Shown: piece by piece, positions 48,414 to 57,035 of the stretch
Numbering within the stretch: the first letter of the stretch is position 1
Layout of the letters: every line of letters begins with the position of its first letter
Assembly (NCBI RefSeq): GCF_036013745.1
Contig: NZ_CP107880.1
Location: forward strand, 6,696,001-6,760,000
Direction: 5' to 3'
Source: Streptomyces sp. NBC_00483
Lineage (GTDB): Bacteria; Actinomycetota; Actinomycetes; Streptomycetales; Streptomycetaceae
DNA: 64,000 bases
Position numbers and translations under genes: made by a program
The notes under the pieces: generated by a model
Told to the model about the DNA's origin: nothing
The model's database searches: none
What the model saw: the letters and a program-made list of their open reading frames with translations, nothing else

Positions 48414-49444
48414 TGTCGCTGCTGGAGTTGGACGACGCGACCGTACGGTTCGGTGGGCGCGCCGTGCTCGACGACGTGGACCTGGAGGTCGCCGAGCACG
48501 AGATCGTGTGCGTGCTCGGGCCGAGCGGCAGTGGTAAGTCGACGCTGCTGCGGGCCGTCGCCGGGCTGCAACCCCTGGACGGGGGACGGGTGTTGCTCGG
48601 TGGCGCCGACCAGGCCGGGGTGCCCGCGCACAAGCGGGGCGTCGGCCTGATGTTCCAGGACCACCAGCTGTTCCCGCAGCGTGACGTGGGGCGGAACGTC
48701 GCCTTCGGGCTTCGGATGCATGGGGCCGGCAAGGGTGAACAGGCGGAACGCGTACGGGAGTTGCTGGGGCTTGTCGGGCTGCCTGGTGCCGAGCGGCGGC
48801 CGGTCGGTGCGTTGTCCGGTGGGGAGCAGCAGCGGGTCGCTCTTGCGCGGGCGCTCGCGCCGCGGCCGCGGTTGCTGATGCTGGACGAGCCGCTCGGGCA
48901 GCTGGACCGTTCGTTGCGTGAGCGCCTTGTCGTTGAACTGCGGGAACTTTTCGGCGAGTTGGGGACGACCGTGCTCGCCGTCACGCACGACCAGGGTGAG
49001 GCCTTCGCGCTCGCCGACCGGGTCGTGGTGATGCGGGACGGGCGGATCGCCCAGACCGGTACGCCTCTTGAGGTGTGGCAGCAGCCGGCGGACGAGTTCG
49101 TGGCGCGGTTCCTCGGGTTCGACAACGTCGTGGAGGCGACGGTGACCGGGGCGGTGGCGGACACGCCCTGGGGCAAGGTTCCGGTGCCGGAGGGGGCGGA
49201 GCAGGGGGTCTGCCGGCTTCTCGTGCGGCCTGCGGGCGTACGGCTCGTCCCTGCCGCCGAAGCCCAGTTGACCTGCGCCGTCACCGGGCGCACCTTCCGC
49301 GGTACGCACGTTGCGCTGCACCTGCAGCCGGGGGATGCGCCTCGCCTGGAGGCGGCCTGCGCGTTGCGTGAGGCGCCGGAGCCGGGGGACGAGGTCGGGG
49401 TCGCGTTCGACGCGGCGGAGATTGTGGTGCTGGGGGGTTCCTGA
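48413..49444 (+). CDS. thiQ: Thiamine ABC transporter ATP-binding protein
   Basis: 343-residue ATPase: Walker A GPSGSGKST, signature LSGGEQQRVALARAL, Walker B LLMLDEPLGQLD and H-loop VTHDQGEA. A C-terminal TOBE-like domain of about 110 residues follows. It powers ThiP import of thiamine delivered by ThiB. After its stop the sequence changes at once to repeats. Confidence 0.93.
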   Translation: MSLLELDDATVRFGGRAVLDDVDLEVAEHEIVCVLGPSGSGKSTLLRAVAGLQPLDGGRVLLGGADQAGVPAHKRGVGLMFQDHQLFPQRDVGRNVAFGLRMHGAGKGEQAERVRELLGLVGLPGAERRPVGALSGGEQQRVALARALAPRPRLLMLDEPLGQLDRSLRERLVVELRELFGELGTTVLAVTHDQGEAFALADRVVVMRDGRIAQTGTPLEVWQQPADEFVARFLGFDNVVEATVTGAVADTPWGKVPVPEGAEQGVCRLLVRPAGVRLVPAAEAQLTCAVTGRTFRGTHVALHLQPGDAPRLEAACALREAPEPGDEVGVAFDAAEIVVLGGS

Positions 49445-49502
49445 CGGAGCCGGGTGGTGCCGGGGTTTTGGGGCTGGGCCGGGGTTGGCGCCTGACGTTC
49501 TT

Positions 49503-49622
49503 GTTGCGCGGCACCGGGGACCGTCACCGTGTCGTGGTCGACGCCGTCCCCAGCGTTGCGCGGCACCGGGGTTTCACCGGGCCGTGGTCGGCGCCTGTCG
49601 TTCTCGTTACGCGGCACCGGGG
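49503..49622. repeat. Tandem repeat family A, about 52-bp period
   Basis: The 17-base core GTTGCGCGGCACCGGGG recurs at 49503, 49555 and (with one change) 49606. The flanking GGCGCCTG-CGTTCT segment is also duplicated. Confidence 0.75.
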
Positions 49623-49656
49623 TGCCGCCTTGCCCACCCTGCCGCCCAAGGCGGCA

Positions 49657-50090
49657 GATTGCCCAAGGCGGTGGCGGCTGACCGCAGTGGGTGGGGAGCC
49701 GTGCTGACGGCGGATTGCCCAAGGCGGGGTGGCGTCGACCGCCAAGGGTGGGGGCCGTGGCTGATGGTGGATTGCCCAAGGCGGTGGCGGCTGACCGCAG
49801 TGGGTGGGGAGCCGTGCTGACGGCGGATTGCCCAAGGCGGGTGGCGTCGACCGCCAAGGGTGGGGAGCCGTGCTGACGGCGGATTGCCCAAGGCGCGTGC
49901 GGTCGACGGCAGCGAGTGGGGAGCCGTGGTGGGCGTTACCCAAGGCGGTTGGCGTCGACTGCAATGGGTGGGGAGCCGGGGTTGGCGTTGCCCACGGCGG
50001 GGGGCGGCGTCGACCGGTCGGGGTGGGGAGCCGTGGTTGGCGGCGGATTGTGCGCGGCGGGGGCGGTTGGCCGCAGCGGGTGGGGCACCC
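49657..50090. repeat. Tandem repeat family B, eight units of 51-59 bp
   Basis: Units begin near 49657, 49713, 49770, 49826, 49882, 49936, 49987 and 50046. Each starts with GATTGCCCAAGGCGG or a decayed form and includes GGTGGGGAGCCGTG. The first five are most alike, and units one and three are nearly identical; divergence increases to the right. Confidence 0.85.
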
Positions 50091-50174
50091 CGCGCGGGCC
50101 GAAGCCCCCGGAGGGGGCGGGTGGGTGGGAGATGAGCGGGGAAACGGCCCGACGGCGTGCCGAGGCGGGGTGTC

Positions 50175-50270
50175 CGGCACACCGAGCCACTTCGCCGTCG
50201 GCACACCGGGCCACCTCGCCGTCGGCACACCGGGCCACTCCGCCGTCGACGCACCCGGTCACTTCGCCGT
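50175..50270. repeat. Tandem repeat family C, four 24-bp units
   Basis: Units at 50175-50198, 50199-50222, 50223-50246 and 50247-50270, each a variant of CGGCACACCGGGCCACTTCG plus CCGT. A degraded fifth follows. Confidence 0.85.
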
Positions 50271-50343
50271 CGACGTAGCCCACCCGTATGCCACCGCCGA
50301 GCGCGAAGGTGGGCGTCGTCTACGGACGGCGCCCACCCGGCGA

Positions 50344-51012
50344 CTACTTCTGCGTGGAGCCCTTGCGGCGCAGTGCGAAGACCACGCCGCCGCCCGCGAC
50401 GACCAGGAGGGCAGCGATGCCCGCGATCATCGGGGTGTTGCTGCTGGAGCCGGTCTCGGCGAGGTTCGAATCACCCGCGGGGGAGGCCGAGTTGCTCGGG
50501 GCGGGGGCCGCCGCCGGGGCACTCGTGGACGGGGTCGGCTTCTCGGCCGGGGCCGACGTGCTGGGCGCCGCGGACGTCGGAGGCGTCGACGGCTTCTCGG
50601 TGGCGCACGCCGTGGCCGGGGCGGTGACGCCGCCGGGGATGTCCTTGTCGACGTTGAACCGGTCGGTCTTCACGTGGACGCGGTAGGTCGCGCCCGGCTT
50701 CCAGGCCTCCTTGAAGGTGATCGTGGCGCCTTCCTTGGCGCCCTTCACGACCTGGGAGCCGACCTGCGCCTCGGAGCCGCCGGACGTACGGAAGACGGTG
50801 ACGGTCGCCGGGGTGCCGGAGGTGTCCACGTCGGTGACGGTGATGACGCCCTGCTGGCCGTCGCAGCCGGCCTTGGCGGTGAACTCGCTGATGTCGCACG
50901 CCGAAGCGGTGCCTGCGACGCCGAGCGTCAGGGCCGTCGCGGCGGCGGCCACGCCGGCGAAGCGGGCCGCTCTGGAGGAGATGCGCGGAGATATGCGGGG
51001 GGCTACGGACAC
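50344..51012 (-). CDS. LAETG-anchored cell-wall surface protein
   Basis: 222-residue exported protein. A signal peptide (1-38, ending GTASA-C) precedes a small beta-rich domain (about 40-130) with two cysteines. A Pro/Thr/Ser/Ala-rich wall spanner (135-180) follows, then the sorting signal LAETG (184-188), a hydrophobic helix and the RRKGSTQK tail. LAETG is the motif used by class E sortases in Streptomyces, as in long chaplins. The globular domain is unidentified. Start GTG 51012. Confidence 0.85.
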   Translation of the reverse strand: MSVAPRISPRISSRAARFAGVAAAATALTLGVAGTASACDISEFTAKAGCDGQQGVITVTDVDTSGTPATVTVFRTSGGSEAQVGSQVVKGAKEGATITFKEAWKPGATYRVHVKTDRFNVDKDIPGGVTAPATACATEKPSTPPTSAAPSTSAPAEKPTPSTSAPAAAPAPSNSASPAGDSNLAETGSSSNTPMIAGIAALLVVAGGGVVFALRRKGSTQK

Positions 51013-51083
51013 AGCTGTCCTTCACATGTGCTGGGAGAGAGGGGCGCGGCACGGTGCGAACGCACCTCGAAGCTCAACACCCC

Positions 51084-51114
51084 CACGGTCACCGATGGTT
51101 TATCGGTGACCGTG
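51084..51114 (-). terminator. Hairpin between LOG gene and LAETG gene
   Basis: 13-bp perfect stem, GGTTT loop, 26 bases beyond the LOG-family stop. Probable terminator, though it also lies about 70 bases ahead of the LAETG gene. Confidence 0.65.
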
Positions 51115-51139
51115 ACGCAGCGTCAATGCCTTGAGGTCC

Positions 51140-52315
51140 TCACCGGTCACTCTTGACCGGCGCTTGACCGAGTGACCGACCGAGCCGTTCGATCGCCTCG
51201 CCCGCCTCATCGGCCGTGTCCACCAGCGCGATCCGGTCCTCCATGGACCGCTCGCGGGCGAGCGCCTGCAACAGCGGCCAGGTGGGAAGGCGTTCGGTCC
51301 AGTGGGCGCGGCCGACCAGGACCATCGGGGTCGGCTCGCCGCGGGACTCGTAGTAGTTGGGCGTCGCGTTGTCGAAGATCTCCTGCACCGTGCCCGCCGC
51401 GCCCGGCAGGAAGATCACGCCCGCGTTGGAGCGGGCCAGCAGGCCGTCCTCGCGGGTGGCGTTGGCGAAGTACTTGGCGATGTGCTCCGCGAACGCGTTC
51501 GGCGGCTCGTGCCCGTAGAACCAGGTGGGGATGCCCACGGAAGGGCCGCCGCCCGGCCAGCGCTCCCGCACGGCGAAGGCCGCGTCCGCCCAGTCGGTGA
51601 TCGACGGAGTGAACGAAGGCGACTTGGCGAGGAGTTGGAGCGCGTCATCGAGCATCGGGTCGGCGAACGGCGCCGCGTACGCGCCCAGGTTCGCGGCCTC
51701 CATCGCCCCGGGGCCGCCGCCCGTCGCCACCGTGAGGCCCGCGCGGGCCAGCGTCCGGCCGAGCCGTGCGGCGCCCGCGTACGCCTCCGTGCCGCGCGCC
51801 ATCGCGTGACCGCCCATGACGCCCACCACCCGGGCCCCGACGAGGAGTTCATCGAGCGCGTCGGAGACCGAGTCGTCGTGCACGGCGCGCAGCATCGACG
51901 CGAACACGTCGCCGTCGGTCTTGGTGCGCTGGAACCATTCGTACGCGCGGGCGTCGGGAGTGGCCGCGTAGCCGCCCTCGAAGGACAGGCCCTCGAAGAG
52001 CTCGGCGGGGGCGTAGAGGCGGCCGCGGTACGGGTCGAAGGGGAGGCCGGGGACCGGCGGGAAGACCAGCGCGCCGCGCGCCCTGACCTCGGCCGCGGCC
52101 CGCTCGTCCATCGGGCAGCCGAGGAATATGGCGCCCTCGACATCGGTGGCGAGGAGCCGCGTCGTACGGTCCGTCAGGTCGACGGCCTGCACCCGGTGCC
52201 CGGCCAGCGTGTCGCGCGCGGCCACCACCTCGTCGAACTCCGCGAGCGTCTCGATCTCGCGGTCGGAGGTGGTGGCAGGCACGGACGGTTCGGGGGACTG
52301 CTCTGGAGTCGGCAC
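51140..52315 (-). CDS. LOG-family (lysine decarboxylase-like) Rossmann protein
   Basis: 391-residue protein. The C-terminal half has the nucleotide-binding fold of the LOG family: VVGVMGGHAMARG, LTVATGGGPGAMEAANLGAY and GVIFLPGAAGTVQEIFDNAT, where the usual PGGxGTxxE appears as PGAAGTVQE. Family members release cytokinin-type bases from nucleotides; this long branch has an extra N-terminal domain of unknown role. Start GTG 52315. Confidence 0.8.
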   Translation of the reverse strand: MPTPEQSPEPSVPATTSDREIETLAEFDEVVAARDTLAGHRVQAVDLTDRTTRLLATDVEGAIFLGCPMDERAAAEVRARGALVFPPVPGLPFDPYRGRLYAPAELFEGLSFEGGYAATPDARAYEWFQRTKTDGDVFASMLRAVHDDSVSDALDELLVGARVVGVMGGHAMARGTEAYAGAARLGRTLARAGLTVATGGGPGAMEAANLGAYAAPFADPMLDDALQLLAKSPSFTPSITDWADAAFAVRERWPGGGPSVGIPTWFYGHEPPNAFAEHIAKYFANATREDGLLARSNAGVIFLPGAAGTVQEIFDNATPNYYESRGEPTPMVLVGRAHWTERLPTWPLLQALARERSMEDRIALVDTADEAGEAIERLGRSLGQAPVKSDR

Positions 52316-52353
52316 CCGCCCATGCTAAACACGGGCGGGCGCCCGGGCGTTGG

Positions 52354-52767
52354 TCAGCCCTCGACGACCGACGGGTCCATCCACATGACCTCGAAGGTGT
52401 GCCCGTCGATGTCGTCGAAGGCCCGCCCGTACATGAAGCCGTGGTCCTGCTTCTCGCCGGTCTCGGTGCCGCCCGCGGCGATCGCCCGGTCCACGAGCTC
52501 ATCGACCTTCTCCCGGCTCTCGGCGCTCAGGGCCAGCAGCGTCTCGCTGTTCTTCGTGGAGTCGATGATCGTCTTCTTGGTGAAGCCCGCGTACTTCTCC
52601 TTCGTGAGCAGCATGATCACGATGTGCTCGCTGATCACGATGGAGCTGGTGGAGTCGTCCGAGAACTGGGCGTTGCGCTCGTACCCCAGCTCCGTGAAGA
52701 ACTTGGTGGACGCCGCCACGTCGTTCACGGCCAGGTTCACGAAGATCATCTGCTGGTACTCGCTCAT
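52354..52767 (-). CDS. VOC-family (glyoxalase-like) protein
   Basis: 137-residue single-module vicinal-oxygen-chelate protein: QQMIFVNLAVNDVAASTKFFTELG and DIDGHTFEVMWMDPS. The usual metal-ligand pattern is incomplete in the first half (Asn in VNLAV), so it may bind a ligand rather than catalyse. ATG at 52767. Confidence 0.85.
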   Translation of the reverse strand: MSEYQQMIFVNLAVNDVAASTKFFTELGYERNAQFSDDSTSSIVISEHIVIMLLTKEKYAGFTKKTIIDSTKNSETLLALSAESREKVDELVDRAIAAGGTETGEKQDHGFMYGRAFDDIDGHTFEVMWMDPSVVEG

Positions 52768-52844
52768 GATGTGTCCGTCGCCTTCTCGGAGAAGTGAAGT
52801 GGTGTGGTGCGTACGAACATGTAGACGGCCAGTGTCGTCAAAAC

Positions 52845-54014
52845 TCATCGCGCCGTCAGCGGTGCCGCCGAAAGTTCCGCGACGAGCCAGGTCAGCGGCC
52901 CGAACACGACCAGCAGGGCGCAGGCCCTGAGCGCCACCGCCCCGCGCAGCGCCGTGGCGGGCGCGCCGATCCGCAGCAGCGCCTGCGTCGTGTGCCGCCG
53001 CGCCTGGCGGGCCTCGAAGGACGCGGTCACCAGCGTCGCCACGGCGCAGCCAACGACCAGCACCGCGCCGAGCGTCGCCAGCGGCCCGACGCCGGCCGCC
53101 GACCCCTCGCGCTCGCCGTACACCGTGGCCGCCGCGTACGCCCCCGACGCCACCGCGCAGACCACGCCGAGCGGGCGGCCGACGCGTCGCGCCTCCTCCT
53201 GGAGCACCCGGCCCGCGAGCAGCCGCACCGCCGAGGGGCGTACGGACTGCAGCGCGCGCCCGCACAGATACGTGAGCCCGGGACCGGCGAGCGCCAGGCC
53301 GAGCGCGGTCAGCGTCCACCCGGCGAGCACGCCGGTGGGGCTGCCGGTGAGGCCGCCGGGCAGCCGGGAGCCCGCGGCGCCGCGCGCGCTCGCCGCGTAC
53401 GTCTCCACGGCCAGGCCCGCGGCGAGCAGCGCGAAGCCCCACGGCAGTCCGGTCGGAGCGGCCGCCGGCTCATGGGGTTCCTCGGTGCCCCTGACGGGCC
53501 GGGCGAGCTGAGGGCGCAGCGCGAGGGCGCTCGCCGCGGACGCCGCGAGCGGCACCCAGGTCAGCAGGGTGAGCGTGGCGGCGAGCGGAAGGGGCCGGTC
53601 GGCGGCGAGCAGTCCGCTGGCCGCGCCGTCGAACGGAAGGCCGGAGAGGTCGCCCCGCAGATGCAGGAAGAACAGCAGCGCCAGCATCGAGCCGAGCGTG
53701 CAGGCGATCGCCGTGGAGATCGCGGCGAGCAGGGTGAGGCGGGCCGGGCCGAGGCCCACGGCGGACAGGCCGGCGCGCGGCTGCGTGCCGGGGTCGGAGC
53801 GGGCAACGGCGACCGCGAAGTACACCGTCGCGGCGATCGGCAGCGCGCACCAGGCGAGGCGCAGCAGGGAGTTGGCCGCGGTCTCCGGGTGCCCGAGCGC
53901 GTGGCCGAGCGTGCACAGGAGCAGAAAGCCGGTGCCGGCCGATGCGGCGGCGACCAGGAGTCTGCGCAGCTGGACCAGGGGGTGCGCGCCGCGCGCTAGA
54001 CGGAGAGCGAGCAC
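52845..54014 (-). CDS. ABC transporter permease, FtsX/MacB-like
   Basis: 389-residue membrane protein with about eight hydrophobic stretches, including the pairs near 20-65 and 90-150 and the final three helices. It starts at GTG 54014, inside the end of the ATPase gene (19-base overlap), which argues for coupled synthesis. A single permease of this type would have to dimerise. Substrate unknown. Confidence 0.75.
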   Translation of the reverse strand: MLALRLARGAHPLVQLRRLLVAAASAGTGFLLLCTLGHALGHPETAANSLLRLAWCALPIAATVYFAVAVARSDPGTQPRAGLSAVGLGPARLTLLAAISTAIACTLGSMLALLFFLHLRGDLSGLPFDGAASGLLAADRPLPLAATLTLLTWVPLAASAASALALRPQLARPVRGTEEPHEPAAAPTGLPWGFALLAAGLAVETYAASARGAAGSRLPGGLTGSPTGVLAGWTLTALGLALAGPGLTYLCGRALQSVRPSAVRLLAGRVLQEEARRVGRPLGVVCAVASGAYAAATVYGEREGSAAGVGPLATLGAVLVVGCAVATLVTASFEARQARRHTTQALLRIGAPATALRGAVALRACALLVVFGPLTWLVAELSAAPLTAR

Positions 54015-54748
54015 GCGGCCCGGCCTTCCGCTTCGGGGGCCTTCTCGGGCAGCGGCACGGTGTGCACGCGGCGCCCGTCGAGCAGCGACTCCGTGCGGTC
54101 GGCGAGCGCGCCCACCGCGGAGTCGTGGGTGGCGAGGACGACCGTGATGTCGTGCGAGCGGGCCGCGGCGGTGAGGGTGCGCATGATGTGGGCGCTGTCG
54201 GCGCGGTGCAGGGTCGCGGTCGGCTCGTCGGCGAACACCACGTGCGGGGCGTGCGCGAGGGCGCGGGCGATGGAGACGCGCTGGCGCTCGGCCACGGACA
54301 GGGCGTGCGGGCGCTTGCGGGCGAGGCGGCCGACGTCGAGCCGGTCGAGCCACTCGTGGGCGGCGGTCTTGGCGGGGCGCCGGGGGGTGCCGCGCAGCAT
54401 CAGCGGCAGGGCGGCGTTCTCCCACACGTTCAGCTCGGGAACGAGGACCGGCTCGGGGTCGATCCAGCCGAACCGGTCGCGGCGCAGCCGCTCGCGGACC
54501 AGCGGGCCCATCGTGTGCACGGGCGTGCTGTTGAACCACACCTCGCCCTGCTGCGGCAGGAGCTGACCGGAGAGGCAGCGCAGCAGCGTCGTCTTCCCGC
54601 TGCCGCGCGGCCCGGTGACGGCGAGGATCTCGCCCTCGCGGACACCGAGCGAGACACCGGTGAGCGCGGGGGAGCCGCTGTCCGATCCGCTGTGCGCAAA
54701 GTGCAGGGCACGCGCCCACAGCACGTCGTTGTCCGGCGGGGCCACCAT
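53996..54748 (-). CDS. ABC transporter ATP-binding protein
   Basis: 250-residue ATPase with Walker A GPRGSGKTT and Walker B VVFADEPTA. The signature reads LSVAERQRVSIARAL instead of LSGGQQ, a degenerate form that may weaken hydrolysis. H-loop ATHDSA is present. ATG 54748 is chosen, with GAGG eight bases upstream; GTG 54757 is in frame. Partner of the overlapping permease gene. Confidence 0.83.
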   Translation of the reverse strand: MVAPPDNDVLWARALHFAHSGSDSGSPALTGVSLGVREGEILAVTGPRGSGKTTLLRCLSGQLLPQQGEVWFNSTPVHTMGPLVRERLRRDRFGWIDPEPVLVPELNVWENAALPLMLRGTPRRPAKTAAHEWLDRLDVGRLARKRPHALSVAERQRVSIARALAHAPHVVFADEPTATLHRADSAHIMRTLTAAARSHDITVVLATHDSAVGALADRTESLLDGRRVHTVPLPEKAPEAEGRAACSLSV

Positions 54749-54859
54749 GACGTACACCTCGGTTCTGATCAGTTGCCTTCCCCCTATCGGGGGAACGAAG
54801 GCGGGGCCGATCGGTCACTGGGCACCGTAAGGACGCGCGGACGCGGGCCGGAGAAGGGC

Positions 54860-54907
54860 ACGGCCCGGTTGCCTCCCATCTCACTCGGATGGGTGCAACC
54901 GGGCCGT
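54860..54907 (-). terminator. Terminator downstream of the aminotransferase gene
   Basis: 13-bp perfect outer stem (54860-54872 with 54895-54907) with an inner 5-bp CCCAT/ATGGG stem. Located 83 bases past the aminotransferase stop. Confidence 0.75.
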
Positions 54908-54989
54908 TTATCAAGCCAGTTGGCGTTCCGTGGCCGCGCTGGCTCAGACCTTGGACCGGGCCGGGATCAGGTCCCGGCTCAGGCCTGGA

Positions 54990-56351
54990 TCAGATCTTCT
55001 CCCAGGCCTCCGTGAGGACCTGTCGGATGATCCCTTCGATCTCGTCGAAGGTGGACTGGTCGGAGACCAGCGGCGGGGAGAGCTGGATGACCGGGTCGCC
55101 ACGGTCGTCGGCGCGGCAGTACAGGCCGTACTCGAAGAGCTTCTTCGACACGTAGCCGTACAGGATCCGCTCGGACTCCTCGTCCGTGAACGTCTCCTTG
55201 GTGGCCTTGTCCTTCACGAGCTCGATGCCGTAGAAGAAGCCGTTGCCGCGGACGTCGCCGACGATCGGCAGGTCGTTCAGCTTCTGCAGCGTGTTGAGGA
55301 AGTTCGCCTCGTTGTCCAGCACGTGCTGGTTGAGGCCCTCGCGCTCGAAGATGTCGAGGTTCGCGAGACCCACGGCGGCGGAGACCGGGTGGCCACCGAA
55401 CGTGTAGCCGTGCAGGAACGTGTTGTCGCCCTTGTAGAACGGCTCGGCGATCCGGTCGGAGACGATGGCCGCACCGATCGGGGAGTAGCCGGACGTCATG
55501 CCCTTGGCGCAGGTGATGATGTCCGGGATGTAGCCGAACTTGTCACAGGCGAACATCGTGCCGAGGCGGCCGAAGGCGCAGATGACCTCGTCGGAGACGA
55601 GCAGCACGTCGTACTTGTCGCAGATCTCGCGCACGCGCTGGAAGTAGCCGGGCGGCGGCGGGAAGCAGCCACCGGCGTTCTGCACCGGCTCGAGGAAGAC
55701 GGCCGCGACCGTCTCCGGGCCCTCGAACTGGATCTCCTGCTCGATCTGGTCGGCGGCCCAGCGGCCGAAGGCCTCCGGGTCGTCGCCGTGGATCGGGGCG
55801 CGGTAGATGTTCGTGTTCGGCACCTTGTGCGCGCCCGGGACGAGCGGCTCGAAGGGGGCCTTGAGGGCCGGCAGACCCGTGATGGACAGGGCGCCCTGCG
55901 GGGTGCCGTGGTAGGCGACCGCGCGGGAGATGACCTTGTACTTCGTGTGGTTGCCGTTGAGCTTGTGGTACTGCTTCGCCAGCTTCCACGCGGTCTCGAC
56001 GGCCTCGCCGCCACCGGTGGTGAAGAAGACCTTGTTGAGGTCGCCCGGCGCGTAGTGGGCCAGGCGCTCGGCCAGCTCCACGGCCTTGGGGTGGGCGTAC
56101 GACCAGATCGGGAAGAACGCCAGCTCGGCCGCCTGCTTGGCGGCGACCTCGGCGAGCTCCTGACGGCCGTGACCTGCCTGGACCACGAACAGGCCGGAGA
56201 GGCCGTCCAGGTACTTCTGGCCCTTGTCGTCGTAGATGTAGGTGCCCTCGCCACGCACGATGGTGGGAACGGGCGCGTTCTCGTACGACGACATGCGGGT
56301 GAAGTGCATCCACAGGTGGTCGTACGCGGTTCGGCTGAGGTCCTTGCTCAC
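54990..56351 (-). CDS. Class III aminotransferase, probably polyamine/omega-amino acid
   Basis: 453-residue PLP enzyme. Conserved sites are TTGGGEAVETAWKLA, SDEVICAFGR (Asp254), and CAKGMTSGYSP with the PLP Lys283. Together with the neighbouring gamma-aminobutyraldehyde-type dehydrogenase and a PotD-like protein it fits putrescine or polyamine catabolism in Streptomyces; pyruvate would be the likely acceptor. GTG 56351 starts two bases after the Lrp-type regulator stop; GTG 56369 is possible. Confidence 0.85.
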   Translation of the reverse strand: MSKDLSRTAYDHLWMHFTRMSSYENAPVPTIVRGEGTYIYDDKGQKYLDGLSGLFVVQAGHGRQELAEVAAKQAAELAFFPIWSYAHPKAVELAERLAHYAPGDLNKVFFTTGGGEAVETAWKLAKQYHKLNGNHTKYKVISRAVAYHGTPQGALSITGLPALKAPFEPLVPGAHKVPNTNIYRAPIHGDDPEAFGRWAADQIEQEIQFEGPETVAAVFLEPVQNAGGCFPPPPGYFQRVREICDKYDVLLVSDEVICAFGRLGTMFACDKFGYIPDIITCAKGMTSGYSPIGAAIVSDRIAEPFYKGDNTFLHGYTFGGHPVSAAVGLANLDIFEREGLNQHVLDNEANFLNTLQKLNDLPIVGDVRGNGFFYGIELVKDKATKETFTDEESERILYGYVSKKLFEYGLYCRADDRGDPVIQLSPPLVSDQSTFDEIEGIIRQVLTEAWEKI

Positions 56352-56353
56352 GG

Positions 56354-56869
56354 CTATCGGGTTCCCCACATATAGGTCTGCTTCTTGAGCTTCAGGTAAA
56401 CGAAGCTCTCGGTGGAGCGCACTCCGGGGAGGGCCCGGATGCGTCGGTTGATGACCTCCAGAAGGTGGTCGTCGTCCTCGCAGACGATCTCCACCATCAG
56501 GTCGAACGAGCCCGCGGTCATCACGACGTACTCGCACTCCGGCATGTCGGTGAGCGCATCCGCCACGGGATCCAGGTCGCCCTCGACGTTGATGCCGACC
56601 ATCGCCTGCCGCCTGAAGCCCACGGTGAGCGGGTCGGTGACGGCGACGATCTGCATCACGCCCTGATCGAGGAGCTTCTGGACGCGCTGGCGCACTGCCG
56701 CCTCGGACAGGCCCACGGCCTTTCCGATGGCGGCGTACGGACGCCTGCCGTCCTCCTGAAGCTGTTCGATGATGGCGAGGGAGACGGAGTCGAGCGGCGG
56801 ATTGCTGCCGTTCCTCGAACTGGGTCCCTTGGGGTCTGCGCTACGACTGGCCACGGCCTCACTGTGCAC
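56354..56869 (-). CDS. Lrp/AsnC-family regulator (EpuRI-like)
   Basis: 171-residue regulator: N-terminal helix-turn-helix (YAAIGKAVGLSEAAVRQRVQKLL, about 45-67) and a C-terminal RAM ligand domain (MVGINVEGDLDPVADAL, VMTAGSFDLMVEIVCEDDDHLLEVI). In S. coelicolor the regulator at the equivalent position is reported to control polyamine utilisation. First gene of a unit with the aminotransferase. GTG 56869; GTG 56854 is an alternative. Confidence 0.85.
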   Translation of the reverse strand: MHSEAVASRSADPKGPSSRNGSNPPLDSVSLAIIEQLQEDGRRPYAAIGKAVGLSEAAVRQRVQKLLDQGVMQIVAVTDPLTVGFRRQAMVGINVEGDLDPVADALTDMPECEYVVMTAGSFDLMVEIVCEDDDHLLEVINRRIRALPGVRSTESFVYLKLKKQTYMWGTR

Positions 56870-56918
56870 GAGGACTCATCCGTTTCGCAAGCCCGGATCG
56901 ATGAAATTCGTTGTTTGC

Positions 56919-56931
56919 GAGGTTCAACCTC
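56919..56931. promoter_or_regulatory. Candidate Lrp-type operator
   Basis: GAGGTTCAACCTC is a perfect inverted repeat around one base, in the 166-base gap between the divergent regulator and aldehyde dehydrogenase genes. A second short palindrome, CGGATTCCG, follows at 56933-56941. Confidence 0.4.
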
Positions 56932-57035
56932 ACGGATTCCGTAGTTCAACAGGGGTAGGGGGTGTCGAAAACGTCGGTCCACCGTCTAGGGTGGGCGTCT
57001 CAATCTTTGGACAGCGAACAGTCAGGAGGCCGGCA

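Larger units (their letters stand above)
49445..50343. other. Repeat-rich gene-free region
   Basis: 899 bases between thiQ and the LAETG gene. Open frames exist in several phases but simply translate repeats. Three tandem families follow one another: a 51-53-bp family, a 52-59-bp family and a 24-bp family. Confidence 0.8.

Noticed and set aside
50175..50270. CRISPR-like array
   Set aside because: 24-bp units are directly adjacent with no spacers, and no cas gene is nearby.
49936..50283. 115-residue minus-strand frame with an eight-residue repeat
   Set aside because: It only translates the 24-bp and 50-bp noncoding repeats; other frames are open as well.
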